Assembly: GCF_000619925.1 (NCBI RefSeq)
Contig: NZ_JHVB01000001.1
Span: 558,001-622,000 of the forward strand
Reading direction: 5' to 3'
Length of the DNA: 64,000 nt
DNA from: Treponema sp. C6A8
GTDB lineage: Bacteria > Spirochaetota > Spirochaetia > Treponematales > Treponemataceae
Part shown: in pieces, positions 1 to 9,108 of the stretch
Position numbering within the stretch: position 1 is the first letter of the stretch
Layout of the letters: each line of letters begins with the position of its first letter
Notes under the pieces: generated by a model
Database searches by the model: none
What the model was told of the DNA's origin: nothing
Seen by the model: the letters and a program-made list of their open reading frames with translations, nothing else
Made by a program: the position numbers and the translations under genes

Positions 1-3000
1 CCGGATACAAATGATTGCATTACCCTTAAAACACCTGCAGAACTTGGACTTAATCCACCAAAAACAGGAATAAAGTTTTTAGGATGGGGAATAACACCTT
101 CGGTTAGTATTACAGAAATTAAGGCTGCGGAATATCACGAAGAAGCTTATAACTTTCAAGTATATAAAAGCACCCCTGATGGCAACACTGATGAAATTTC
201 AAGAGACGAGTTTGTTATTTACGATAAAGATTCAAGCGGAACAATTAAAACAAGCGCAAAAATCAAAGTAGACAGCAATATTGTCCTTTACGCAATCTGG
301 ACTTTATCTGCAATTAATCCAGATCCAGACAATAAGAATGCGCAGGAATCTTTATTAGACTATGACGGAGACGGTCTTACAGACTGGGAAGAAGTTTATC
401 AATACTTTACAGATCCTTTGTGTAAAGATACAGACGGAGACGGCTGGACAGATAAGCAGGAATTATCATTATACAACAAGGAAACAAAAACCTTCAGTCC
501 TCTGATTGCAGACACTCCTTTTGTTGATGTAAAAATTGACGGAAAACCAGAAATTTACTATAACATTACGCTATCAAACGGTAACTCCAGCACAGAAATT
601 CAAACTACATCAGAAGGAACTACAGGAAGCCGTTCAAGCACAAGCACAAACACAAAAACCTTTAATATGACACATGGCTGGAATGCCAGCACAACCCATA
701 AATGGGGTAAAAAATGGACTGCTACTGATGGTGTATTTAACCAAACTGAAAAATCTTACGAAGGTGGATTTACTATCGGTTTTTCTGGCAGTTACTCATC
801 TGGAGATACCTACACATTTGCAAGAAGTGATACAGAAGGCTGGTCAAAATCATGGCAGCACGGACATAACACATGCGAAACACATGGAAAAACAATTAAT
901 GGCGGTAAAGTAAAAATTCCTGTAAGGCTTTTTAATGATACACAAATAGGCTACACAATAAAAAGCATAACCATAGCAATAAATAAAGTGCCTTATGGAA
1001 AAAAGAACTTAAAAGTTCCGCTTGGAAGCTATTCTACAAATTCACCTATGACACTCCGTCCTAACTCTAAGAGCGGTCTGTATAATATTACAATTGACCT
1101 TACAACAGGAGAACTTGAGGAGCTTTTAAAATATTCAAATACAATTATTGTAGAAATTTCAGGCTTTCAAATCACAACCTTTAAGGACAGTCAGAGCGGT
1201 AACAACGACTTTACAGAGGCCCTTACGGAAACCCGTGCCCGTACAGCCGCTGTATATATAGACTGCGGGTCAGGCAGCAGAAGAAAGGCAAAAACCTATA
1301 ATATTGCTGTAAAAAATAAATTTAACCCTGATGCAGCTTCAATAGATGATCAGTATGAACCTGTAAAATTACTGGACATTTTTGATGAAATTCTTGAACT
1401 TGAAAAGGACTCTCCTTTTGGTTATGAACTTACTGCAAATCAAAAGCAATTAAAATCTCTTTATGGAATAACTAACGGAAGCAGTCCAAAACAAGGTTCC
1501 TGGTATATTGAACATAACTATATAAAAAACGGAATATTAAAAAAGGCCCGTTATGCTTATTATGGCCCGGATGGAATTGTAAATACAGAATGGGATATTA
1601 ACAATATTGTTGTAAATGCAGGTGATGAATTAAACATCTACTTTGATGTTGATATGGATGAAGATGGTGTACCTCTTAATTCTGAACTTATTCACGGTTC
1701 AAGTGACTTCAAAAAAGATACAGATGGTGATACCCTCACCGATTATGAAGAAATATACGGCTGGTATAAAGATGGTGTTCATAAAGAAACCTATCGAAAT
1801 GAAATTCTGGATTATGGAGAAGATGAGGACAATAGGGTTTATACAAATCCTGTCCTGGCAGATACAGATGGTGATGATTTGCCAGACTGGTCATCAGAAG
1901 GTCGAAAAGATATAGATCCTATTTTCCCGGTACAAAGAAACAATAGAAAAATAGACATAACAAAAGAATTCTGGAGCACAAGTCTGACTGGAACAAAAAA
2001 TAAACTTTTACTTGATGCAGATGGAAGCGAGAATGAAAATAGTCCTAAAAAACTGGCTAAAGCTATTGTAACAGACATGGATAAAATCTTCCTTGATATA
2101 ACACCAAAAAATGAATTTGCAAAGATTCAATATGAAAAGGAAGTAAAAAATAAGGATGGAAACAAAGAAAAAGTATGGTCGGATTTAAAAGCGGATACAG
2201 AAATCCCTCTTGTTATCGGTAAAAATGAAATAAAACTCAGATGTTTTGTTACTAATTATAAAGCACAATCTGAAAGTGAAAATTTATATACTTACTGGAC
2301 TGTTGACGTTAAGTCTACCTTTAAACCCTTCTCAAACTTTAAGGCACAAGCGGTAAGCTATGGAGACGGAGAGGTAAACATTACCTGGAACGCTTATTCA
2401 GATACACGTACCGGTGGTGAATATGGAGGCTATGTCCTTTTCGGCAAAAAATCCGACGTAGAACCTAAAGACCTTGATACCTACATAACAATGGGAGCCC
2501 TTACGACTGCAGAAACGTCTACCTCCAGTCTGGAAGGTAAAGATGAATTTTTTGTAAAACTAAAGCCGGCTCAGCTTTTAACGGGAAATTCATTAAAGCT
2601 GCATCTTGAGCCCCAAAAAAAATACTGGATCTATCTATACGCTTATACCGGAGCCGATAGTGCAGATAACTACATTAAGACACTTCTTGGAAGCGACAGT
2701 TTTACAACAGAAAGAAAGAGAACTGCTGTACTCTGTTTCTATGCCCATTATGTTAAGGATATAGCAGATGACGACGGAGGCTGTGACCCGCAATACTACT
2801 GGAATTTCTCAAACAGTCCTTCAAACATGGATTTTAGTGAATTAGACCTTGCTAGTAATAAAACACAAGATTTTGATACAAACGACCATGACGATGCCTT
2901 GTATTACACATTCGGAGGTAAAACTCAATTTATTGACGCTTACTCACCGCAACCTGAAAAATTTTCTGACAGCACTAAAAAAATAATGGGTATATTTTCT

Positions 3001-3327
3001 CGCGACAGCAAAGAAAAACAGCAATTTACAATATCCTGGCACGCCTATGAAAAAGACCCTGGAAGTGCAGATGATGACCTTGGCTATGTAACAGCTGTAT
3101 TTACATATTATCCTGACGAAGACAACTGGGGTGTTGTTGCCCGTTCAATAGGAGGAAAAGGTTGTGGTGTAATTTGGTGGGCAAAAGGAAGAGTCATAGA
3201 GAGAGGTGAAAGGTCTTCTGGTGAATCTTGGGATATATTTAATCCAGACTATGGTTCAATAACCCTTCACTGGGACTGGTCATGGGATGTTGAATCATTA
3301 GATGATGCTAAAAAAAGCAGTAAGTAA
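1..3327 (+). CDS. Large secreted protein, 3' part, with Ca-binding motifs and a protective-antigen-like core
   Basis: The frame is open from base 1, so the start and any signal peptide lie outside; 1108 codons are visible. Visible residues ~1-105 end in a YAIW motif like an InlB/Listeria-Bacteroides beta repeat. Asp-rich TSP3-type Ca motifs (DxDGDGxxD-EE) lie near residues 121, 143, 552, 575 and 621. Residues ~165-460 resemble the translocation domain of anthrax protective antigen and binary-toxin B components: a Ser/Thr-rich alternating stretch GGFTIGFSGSYSSG, a following Trp-rich strand, and an ETRARTAA strand before the next subdomain. A fibronectin-III-like domain spans ~775-900; the last 200 residues are unrecognised. 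Probably cell-surface or exported. No enzymatic partner gene is visible. The family call is from memory of the PA sequence. Confidence 0.7.
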   Translation, partial: PDTNDCITLKTPAELGLNPPKTGIKFLGWGITPSVSITEIKAAEYHEEAYNFQVYKSTPDGNTDEISRDEFVIYDKDSSGTIKTSAKIKVDSNIVLYAIWTLSAINPDPDNKNAQESLLDYDGDGLTDWEEVYQYFTDPLCKDTDGDGWTDKQELSLYNKETKTFSPLIADTPFVDVKIDGKPEIYYNITLSNGNSSTEIQTTSEGTTGSRSSTSTNTKTFNMTHGWNASTTHKWGKKWTATDGVFNQTEKSYEGGFTIGFSGSYSSGDTYTFARSDTEGWSKSWQHGHNTCETHGKTINGGKVKIPVRLFNDTQIGYTIKSITIAINKVPYGKKNLKVPLGSYSTNSPMTLRPNSKSGLYNITIDLTTGELEELLKYSNTIIVEISGFQITTFKDSQSGNNDFTEALTETRARTAAVYIDCGSGSRRKAKTYNIAVKNKFNPDAASIDDQYEPVKLLDIFDEILELEKDSPFGYELTANQKQLKSLYGITNGSSPKQGSWYIEHNYIKNGILKKARYAYYGPDGIVNTEWDINNIVVNAGDELNIYFDVDMDEDGVPLNSELIHGSSDFKKDTDGDTLTDYEEIYGWYKDGVHKETYRNEILDYGEDEDNRVYTNPVLADTDGDDLPDWSSEGRKDIDPIFPVQRNNRKIDITKEFWSTSLTGTKNKLLLDADGSENENSPKKLAKAIVTDMDKIFLDITPKNEFAKIQYEKEVKNKDGNKEKVWSDLKADTEIPLVIGKNEIKLRCFVTNYKAQSESENLYTYWTVDVKSTFKPFSNFKAQAVSYGDGEVNITWNAYSDTRTGGEYGGYVLFGKKSDVEPKDLDTYITMGALTTAETSTSSLEGKDEFFVKLKPAQLLTGNSLKLHLEPQKKYWIYLYAYTGADSADNYIKTLLGSDSFTTERKRTAVLCFYAHYVKDIADDDGGCDPQYYWNFSNSPSNMDFSELDLASNKTQDFDTNDHDDALYYTFGGKTQFIDAYSPQPEKFSDSTKKIMGIFSRDSKEKQQFTISWHAYEKDPGSADDDLGYVTAVFTYYPDEDNWGVVARSIGGKGCGVIWWAKGRVIERGERSSGESWDIFNPDYGSITLHWDWSWDVESLDDAKKSSK

Positions 3328-3393
3328 TTCCCTTACTTAAACACCCTTCACACAGATGAAAATAATCTGTGTCCATCTGTGTGAATCTGCGGC
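3321..3393. repeat. Hairpin and ACAGATG/ATCTGTG repeat cluster after the surface-protein gene
   Basis: TAAGTAA and TTACTTA form a small hairpin over the stop codon. Bases 3349-3393 follow with CACAGAT...ATCTGTG inverted copies and further ATCTGTGT units. The same word family (ACGGAT, ACAGAT, ATCCGTG) recurs on the other side of glgC. It may help terminate the upstream transcript, but there is no strong U run directly after the stem. Confidence 0.5.
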
Positions 3394-3501
3394 TATTTTT
3401 TTAGTTTACGGTAAACGAAATCCTTTGCCTTTTGGGGGATTCGGACGTATAATTTAATTATTAACAAATAATAAAAACGTAAACATTTTAAGGAGACTTC
3501 T

Positions 3502-4803
3502 ATGGCTGAAACTTACGAAGAGCCACGCGTGCTGGCTATAATTTTGGGAGGAGGAAAAGGAACCCGTCTTTACCCTCTCACAAAGGAACGCTCTAAACCT
3601 GCCGTTTCTTTTGGCGGAAAATACCGAATTGTAGATATTCCAATTTCTAACTGTATTAACTCAGGCTATAAGAAGATTTACCTTCTTACCCAGTTCAATT
3701 CAGCCTCGCTGCACTTACACATTTCAAATTCCTACAATTTTGACCGCTTTTCTAACGGTTTCGTAGAGATTCTTGCCGCTGAGCAGACTCTTGAACATTC
3801 AGGCTGGTATGAAGGAACTGCAGACGCCGTTCGCAAAAACTTCATCCACTTTAAGACACAGAAGCCAACTCATTACATAATCCTTTCCGGTGACCAGCTT
3901 TACAAGATGGACTTAAAGGCATTTATGAATGCCCACATCAAATCTGGCGCAAACATCACTATTGCCGCAACTGCCGTAAACCGTCAGGATGCAACAGGCT
4001 TTGGTATCATGAAGATTGATAACGAAAACAATATCAAGGAATTCATGGAAAAACCAAAGGCAGATTTGAACATTGACGCATGGAAGATTCCAAAAGAAGC
4101 CCGTGATCCAGGTCTCCCTGAAGAAAAAGAATACCTTGCTTCTATGGGTATCTACATTTTTGATGCTCAGACAATGGAAGACATGCTGGGCGGCGAAAAC
4201 GAGCGCTACACAGACTTTGGTAAGGAAATCATTCCTCTTGCAATCGGCAAGAAAAAGATCTGTTCTTACACCTTCGACGGCTACTGGGAAGACATCGGAA
4301 CTATCCGCAGCTTCTATGATGCAAACATCGAGCTTACATCTGACCAGCCACGCTTCAACTTCTACAGTGAAGTAAAGCCAATTTATACTCACCCACGTAA
4401 TCTTCCTCCTTCAAAAATCAACAAGGCCGAAATTGACCACACTTTGACTTCAGAAGGATGTATTATTTCTAACAGTACCCTTAAAAACAGCGTAATTGGT
4501 GTTCGTTCTATAATCAATGAAGGCTGTGAGCTGGACGGCGTAATCATGATGGGTGCCGACTACTACGACACAAGAGAAGACTGCGCAGCATACAAAAAGG
4601 CAAAAACCCCTCTTACAGGAATCGGAAAGAACTGTAAGATTGCCCGCACAATCATCGATAAGAACGCAAGAATCGGTGATAACTGCAAAATCGGCGTTTC
4701 AAAGAAGAAATATGAAGACGGCGACCACGGCAGCTTCTACAGCGCAGACGGAATTATCGTTATCCGTAAGGGCGCAGTAATTCCAAGCGGCACTGAAATC
4801 TAA
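3502..4803 (+). CDS. glgC: Glucose-1-phosphate adenylyltransferase (ADP-glucose pyrophosphorylase)
   Basis: Makes ADP-glucose from glucose-1-phosphate and ATP, the committed step of bacterial glycogen synthesis, in the cytoplasm. The 433-residue length is normal. The N-terminal nucleotidyltransferase signature is clear: LGGGKGTRLYPLT near residues 16-28, then KPAVSFGGKYRIVDIPISN with the conserved Lys and Arg. Residues ~320-433 carry the left-handed beta-helix hexapeptide pattern typical of GlgC C-termini. An AAGGAG ribosome site lies just upstream of the ATG. It stands alone between two repeat clusters and has its own terminator, so it is probably monocistronic. Confidence 0.95.
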   Translation: MAETYEEPRVLAIILGGGKGTRLYPLTKERSKPAVSFGGKYRIVDIPISNCINSGYKKIYLLTQFNSASLHLHISNSYNFDRFSNGFVEILAAEQTLEHSGWYEGTADAVRKNFIHFKTQKPTHYIILSGDQLYKMDLKAFMNAHIKSGANITIAATAVNRQDATGFGIMKIDNENNIKEFMEKPKADLNIDAWKIPKEARDPGLPEEKEYLASMGIYIFDAQTMEDMLGGENERYTDFGKEIIPLAIGKKKICSYTFDGYWEDIGTIRSFYDANIELTSDQPRFNFYSEVKPIYTHPRNLPPSKINKAEIDHTLTSEGCIISNSTLKNSVIGVRSIINEGCELDGVIMMGADYYDTREDCAAYKKAKTPLTGIGKNCKIARTIIDKNARIGDNCKIGVSKKKYEDGDHGSFYSADGIIVIRKGAVIPSGTEI

Positions 4804-4829
4804 GGAATAGAAAAATAATTCCGATAATG

Positions 4830-4861
4830 AAGACGATAGCTTAGGCTGTCGTCTTTTTTTT
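4830..4861 (+). terminator. Rho-independent terminator of glgC
   Basis: Stem AAGACGA-t-AGC / GCT-g-TCGTCTT with a TTAG loop, followed directly by a run of T. It lies 27 bases after the glgC stop codon. Confidence 0.85.
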
Positions 4862-4862
4862 T

Positions 4863-4956
4863 GACACGGATGAACGCAGATGAGCACGGATGGGACACGG
4901 ATATTATATATATTTTATATCCGTGAAAATCCGTGTGTATCCGTGCTATCCGTGTC
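4863..4956. repeat. ACGGAT/ATCCGT dispersed-type repeat forming a long imperfect hairpin
   Basis: Begins GACACGGAT and ends ATCCGTGTC. The left half has ACGGAT, GCAGAT, ACGGAT, ACGGAT units and the right half ATCCGTG units in opposite orientation, with an AT-only centre. This ATCCGTGT/ACAGATG word family is a short repeat type I recall from many unrelated bacterial genomes. The rest of 4957-5106 is AT-rich and holds no gene or motif that I can support. Confidence 0.6.
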
Positions 4957-5106
4957 TAAAAACTTTTTTATGCATATTTATGCAATTTTTATGCATAAAT
5001 AAATTAAAACCACTATACAAGACTTTAAAACTGTCTACTTTATACAAAATTACATACTTACAGGCTGTATTAATTTTTATACACACTACCCATTAGTACT
5101 TTCAGG

Positions 5107-5155
5107 CAAAAAAAATACTGTATTATATATTATTCAAGTCTAATATATAATACAG
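5107..5155 (-). terminator. Terminator of the murG-to-atoC operon
   Basis: Perfect 15-bp inverted repeat CTGTATTATATATTA / TAATATATAATACAG with an 8-base loop. Read on the minus strand it is followed by a run of eight T. It lies 33 bases beyond the end of the response-regulator gene. Confidence 0.8.
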
Positions 5156-5188
5156 CATAATATTTTATACACTTACTATCTTTCGATT

Positions 5189-6535
5189 TTATTCTTCGTC
5201 TTCGGTTTCTCCTAATTTTCGGTGTAAGGTCTTACGGCCGATGCCTAAAATATCTGCCGTTTTACTCTTATTTCCGTCATTAAAGGCAAGATTTTCTTTA
5301 ATAATTATAAGCTCGGCTTCTTCCATCGGCATGCCGATTGGAATTGTAATTACCTTTTCATCGCTCTTTTCGCGCACGCTGGCAGGCAAATCATCAATTT
5401 TAATTTCATCTCCGGTGCACATAACAACGGCGCTTTCTACGCAGTTTTTGAGCTCGCGGATATTTCCAGGCCAGCTGTATTTGAGCATTGCGGCCTTAGC
5501 CCGGTTGTCAAAGCCCTTAATGTTCTTTTCGTTTTCAATGTTGAACTCACGCAAAAAAGAATGCATCAAAAGAGGTATGTCATCCTTGCGCTCGCGAAGA
5601 CTTGGCATTTCAATTCGCACAACGTTGAGGCGGTAATACAAATCTTCTCGGAATTTTCCGTTTTTAACTTCTTCTTCAAGATTGCGGTTAGTCGCAGCAA
5701 CAACCCGCACATCCACGCTGATAGTTTCAGTGCCGCCTACCCGTTCAAATTTCTTCTCCTGCAAGGCCCGCAAAAGCTTAACCTGAGTCGCCTGATTGAT
5801 TTCGCCGATTTCATCCAGGAACAAGGTTCCGCCGTCTGCAAGTTCAAAGCGTCCCTTACTCATGGAATCTGCCCCTGTGTAAGCGCCCTTTTCGTGACCA
5901 AAAAGTTCGCTCTCCAAAAGTGTCTCACTGAGGGCTGCACAGTGTACCGAAATAAAAGGTTTGTCTTTACGCGGCGACTGATTGTGAATTGCATGAGCCA
6001 CAAGCTCCTTACCGACACCGCTTTCACCTGTAATCAGGACGCTGGCTTTGGCAGGCGCCGCTTTCTGTATCATGGTTCTTACGTGGTTCAGCTCCGACGA
6101 TTTTCCAATCATCTCATCAGGACTGTCAGCCTTATTCAGCCGCGCCAAAAGTTCCTTGTTCTGGTTGGCAAGCTCTTTACCGCGAAGGGCATTTTTTACA
6201 ATCAGATTTAAGTGGTCAAGATCAAGCGGCTTTGTCAAAAAATCATAAGCACCTGATTTTATTGCCTTGGTTGCATCTTCAATGCTTCCGTGCCCCGTCA
6301 AAACGATAATGGGGATTCCAGGATTTTCTGTCGTAACACGGCGAACAACTTCTTCACCGCTGATGCCGTCCATGCGAAGGTCAGTAATTACAAGGTCAAT
6401 TCCGCCTTTGGCAATAAGGGCAAGACCTTCCTTTCCGCTGGCAGCTTTTTTTACCTCGTAGCCTTCAAGCTCAAAATTATCGGCAAGTCCGTTACGGATA
6501 TTTTCTTCATCATCTATTGTAAGAATAGTAAACAT
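5189..6535 (-). CDS. atoC: NtrC-family sigma-54-dependent response regulator (AtoC-like)
   Basis: Phosphorylated by a histidine kinase, presumably the one encoded just upstream, it would open promoters used by sigma-54 RNA polymerase. The 448 residues have all three parts: receiver domain with IDDEE and the phospho-acceptor Asp in VITDLRMDG; AAA+ domain with Walker A GESGVGKE and a sigma-54 contact loop written GAYTGA (usual GAFTGA with Phe to Tyr, a common variant); and a C-terminal Fis-type helix-turn-helix ending in ILGIGRKTLHRKL. It is the last gene of a leftward operon, separated from the kinase by a 130-bp repeat-bearing spacer. Its targets are not visible here. Confidence 0.92.
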   Translation of the reverse strand: MFTILTIDDEENIRNGLADNFELEGYEVKKAASGKEGLALIAKGGIDLVITDLRMDGISGEEVVRRVTTENPGIPIIVLTGHGSIEDATKAIKSGAYDFLTKPLDLDHLNLIVKNALRGKELANQNKELLARLNKADSPDEMIGKSSELNHVRTMIQKAAPAKASVLITGESGVGKELVAHAIHNQSPRKDKPFISVHCAALSETLLESELFGHEKGAYTGADSMSKGRFELADGGTLFLDEIGEINQATQVKLLRALQEKKFERVGGTETISVDVRVVAATNRNLEEEVKNGKFREDLYYRLNVVRIEMPSLRERKDDIPLLMHSFLREFNIENEKNIKGFDNRAKAAMLKYSWPGNIRELKNCVESAVVMCTGDEIKIDDLPASVREKSDEKVITIPIGMPMEEAELIIIKENLAFNDGNKSKTADILGIGRKTLHRKLGETEDEE

Positions 6536-6540
6536 GTTGC

Positions 6541-6660
6541 CTCCTGTGTAAGGCGGCCGGTCAGAGCCGCCGGTGTTTTATAGCAAAGCGTTAAAAAAAA
6601 TTGCGATGCAGCAATTTTTTAGCTTTACTTACCTGTAAGGCGACCGGTCAGAGCCGCCGG
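6541..6660. repeat. 88-bp dispersed repeat, copy A, plus an extra hairpin
   Basis: Bases 6541-6628 match 62352-62439 almost base for base. Each copy has a GC-rich hairpin with an identical CGGTCAGA core (here GGCGGC/GCCGCC) and an AT-rich hairpin (AAAAAATTGC / GCAATTTTTT, extended by AAAGC/GCTTT). A second GC hairpin with the same CGGTCAGA loop follows at 6638-6660. The unit sits in the spacer between the kinase and regulator genes, so it will be transcribed and may act as a partial terminator or processing site. Confidence 0.8.
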
Positions 6661-6664
6661 CCTT

Positions 6665-7894
6665 TTATTTCAAAAGTTTTGTGTTGTCCTGTGGCAGCGG
6701 GAATGTAAGGGTAAAGACAGTTCCCCTTCCTTCTTTGGATTCCACCTGAATCTCGCCTGAAAATTCCTTTACGATTTTGTAAACCATTGTCATTCCAAGT
6801 CCGGTTCCGTTTGCCTTGGTAGTAAAGTATGGCTCAAAAATACGGCTTACAGTCTGGGAATCCATTCCGATTCCGTTATCACTGATTTTAATTACGTATT
6901 TTATGCCGTTTGTATTGCATTCAATCTTAAAAAGTCCCTTAAAGGCTGAATCATCATCAGATTTTCGCTCAATATTGCATTCAGGGAATTTTGATTTTAT
7001 TGCCGCAAGAGCATTCTGAGAAAGGTTCATTATTACTTCACGCAGAAGTTTTTCATCAACCATAATTCGCTGGCTGGAATTAGAAACAACTTCTACGCCG
7101 ACATTAAAGCGGTTGAACTCTGCCTTAAAAAAGTCTGCAATGTTTTTTATCAGAACTGCCGGGTCTTTTAACTGCAAAGTGGCATTTACAGGGCGCACGG
7201 CAAACAAAAAGTCCATCACAAGACGGTTCAAATGCTCAATTTCTTCGTTTACAACGTCAATGTGGTCTTCTACAAACTTTTTGGCAGGCAATACATCATT
7301 ATTAGCCCTGGCCTTTTCCAGTGCCTTCTGCACCAGCTGAATGTGAATGGAAATTGCCCCAAGCGGATTTTTAATGTCGTGGGCCATTCCGGCAGCAAGG
7401 TTTGTGAGGTTTGCCATGTTTTCCATGCGGTGGGCAAGCACATCCTGATTTTTTTTGTCCGTCACGTCACGAATAAGGATTACCCGGCCGCATAAATCAC
7501 AGTTTTTAACCAGAGGATTTATCTGAATGTTCAAAAAACGCACGTTTCCGGCTTCATTTACCACAGAAAAGTCTTCTGAAGAGTTGGTTGTACCCTTTTG
7601 AGCGCAGTTTTTGATAAAATCTGCAATATCTGCGTCATCTATAAGCTCCCATAAAGGTACTGTGCCGGGATTTGTGTCATCCAGGTGGGCTGAAAAGTTC
7701 AGCTGATTTTCTGATACCCTGTTAGACTGCAAAAGTCTGTAATCTTTATCTACAATTATGATTCCAGCCGAAAGAGATTCCATAATAGAATCATAATTTT
7801 CAATTTCACTTGCCATATCGCCCAAAAGCGACGCAAGCTGTTCCTTAGAGAACTTATCAATTTTTTGAGTAACTCGTTTTACATAACCGCGCAT
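6665..7894 (-). CDS. atoS: PAS-domain sensor histidine kinase (AtoS-like)
   Basis: Cytoplasmic sensor kinase of 409 residues, the likely partner of the NtrC-type regulator encoded next. No membrane segment is visible. A PAS-like region occupies about residues 35-150. The H-box is MAHDIKNPLGA with the phospho-acceptor His, followed by N-box NLSQNAL and ATP-lid motifs DNGIGMD and TGLGM. The start overlaps the preceding DNA-polymerase-subunit gene by 16 bases, so translation is probably coupled. The input signal is unknown. Confidence 0.9.
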   Translation of the reverse strand: MRGYVKRVTQKIDKFSKEQLASLLGDMASEIENYDSIMESLSAGIIIVDKDYRLLQSNRVSENQLNFSAHLDDTNPGTVPLWELIDDADIADFIKNCAQKGTTNSSEDFSVVNEAGNVRFLNIQINPLVKNCDLCGRVILIRDVTDKKNQDVLAHRMENMANLTNLAAGMAHDIKNPLGAISIHIQLVQKALEKARANNDVLPAKKFVEDHIDVVNEEIEHLNRLVMDFLFAVRPVNATLQLKDPAVLIKNIADFFKAEFNRFNVGVEVVSNSSQRIMVDEKLLREVIMNLSQNALAAIKSKFPECNIERKSDDDSAFKGLFKIECNTNGIKYVIKISDNGIGMDSQTVSRIFEPYFTTKANGTGLGMTMVYKIVKEFSGEIQVESKEGRGTVFTLTFPLPQDNTKLLK

Positions 7895-9108
7895 TTGAAA
7901 ATATTTCCGCCTCTTGCATTTAATGCCGCAAGGTCACGAAGAAGAATTTCCAGCGCCCCCTGCGGAGTCTGATTATAAAGAGTGATGTTATCCCAGGTAT
8001 TTCTTAGTAATTTTGTAGTTTCAAAGGCTGCTTCTGCCCCTTCCGGAGTGTTTTTCATCGGACGCTGACGCAGCATAATGTTTTCCAAAAAGATTTTTAA
8101 CTCTACGCGGGGGTTAAAGTTTCCGCATTTCTTTACAATTTCAGCAATAGAAGGAAGCTGACGGTTCGCAACAGAATCAAAAAGAAGATCTGACTGACCC
8201 TTAATGTCCTCCGGCTTTACAGGAAGGAAGGTCAAAAGATACTGGTTTATGCTTCCGCTAAAGCTTTCATTATGGAAAACACGGGTAATTACGTCTTTCT
8301 GCTCTGTAACGCTGCGGTCTTTAAAGTTGTATGTTCTTACGCGTGAAAGAATTGTCTGCATGATTGCATTGCGTTTTGAAGTTAAAAGAATAAAAACAAC
8401 GTCAGCAGGCGGCTCTTCAAGAATTTTCAAGAGGGCGTTACGAACACTGGACTGCATTCTGTCTGCATTTTCTATGATAATTGTCTTTTTGCCCTCTTCA
8501 CTCTTGATATGAGCCCAGGCTTCCATATTGCGAATCTGACTTACCGGAATTGAATCGTAAAGATAGTCTGTTTCCAGATCCAGGGACTTCTTTTCAAGCC
8601 CGTCGCAGATTTTTTCAAGCTCTTCAAAGTCTGGAAGCTCTCGCGGGAAGTCCAGTTTTTCAAGATTTTCGTTAATATCCTGAATTACAGCGCCAATTTT
8701 ATTAAGGTTTTTATCACCCTGCCACAAAATATCGCTGAAGCGGAGTGTTAGCTTACGGATACTTCTCAAAAAAAGATAGCGGGCCGCATTCAAAAAGGTC
8801 GCATTTGAGTTGACAGCATTTAAAAAGGTCTTTTTAGAAGCAGAAATCTCAAGGAAGCAGTCACGTGGTCCCAGTAATAGGATATTTGTACAGGTAAGAG
8901 CCTTGTGCTGCAGGCAGGAAGGACATGTACAGTCAAAACGGCGGTTTCCGCTTGCATGACAGGAAAGGATTCTGGCTGTTTCCAAAGCGGCAGTTAACTT
9001 TCCGCTGGCTTCCGAGCCTGAAAAGAGAACAGCACCCGGCAGGCGGTTATTTTTAATATCAGAAATTAAATCTTTTGAAACACTCTGATTTACAAGATTT
9101 TCGTACAT
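7879..9108 (-). CDS. holB: DNA polymerase III delta-prime-type clamp-loader subunit
   Basis: AAA+ family protein of 409 residues that would act in the clamp loader of the replisome. The P-loop region reads GSEASGKL, a degenerate Walker A as is usual for delta-prime. Cys-rich zinc-module spacing (C-x8-C-x-C-x2-C) lies near residues 50-65. The block ADRMQSSVRNALLKILEEPP is the clear clamp-loader signature, with an SRV arginine-finger-like motif after it. Its start overlaps the cvpA stop in a TAATG arrangement, with GGAGGA upstream. Confidence 0.85.
   Translation of the reverse strand: MYENLVNQSVSKDLISDIKNNRLPGAVLFSGSEASGKLTAALETARILSCHASGNRRFDCTCPSCLQHKALTCTNILLLGPRDCFLEISASKKTFLNAVNSNATFLNAARYLFLRSIRKLTLRFSDILWQGDKNLNKIGAVIQDINENLEKLDFPRELPDFEELEKICDGLEKKSLDLETDYLYDSIPVSQIRNMEAWAHIKSEEGKKTIIIENADRMQSSVRNALLKILEEPPADVVFILLTSKRNAIMQTILSRVRTYNFKDRSVTEQKDVITRVFHNESFSGSINQYLLTFLPVKPEDIKGQSDLLFDSVANRQLPSIAEIVKKCGNFNPRVELKIFLENIMLRQRPMKNTPEGAEAAFETTKLLRNTWDNITLYNQTPQGALEILLRDLAALNARGGNIFKCAVM

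Noticed and set aside
3913-4392. Long minus-strand frame inside glgC
   Set aside because: It is the complement of a well-conserved gene and has no features of its own.
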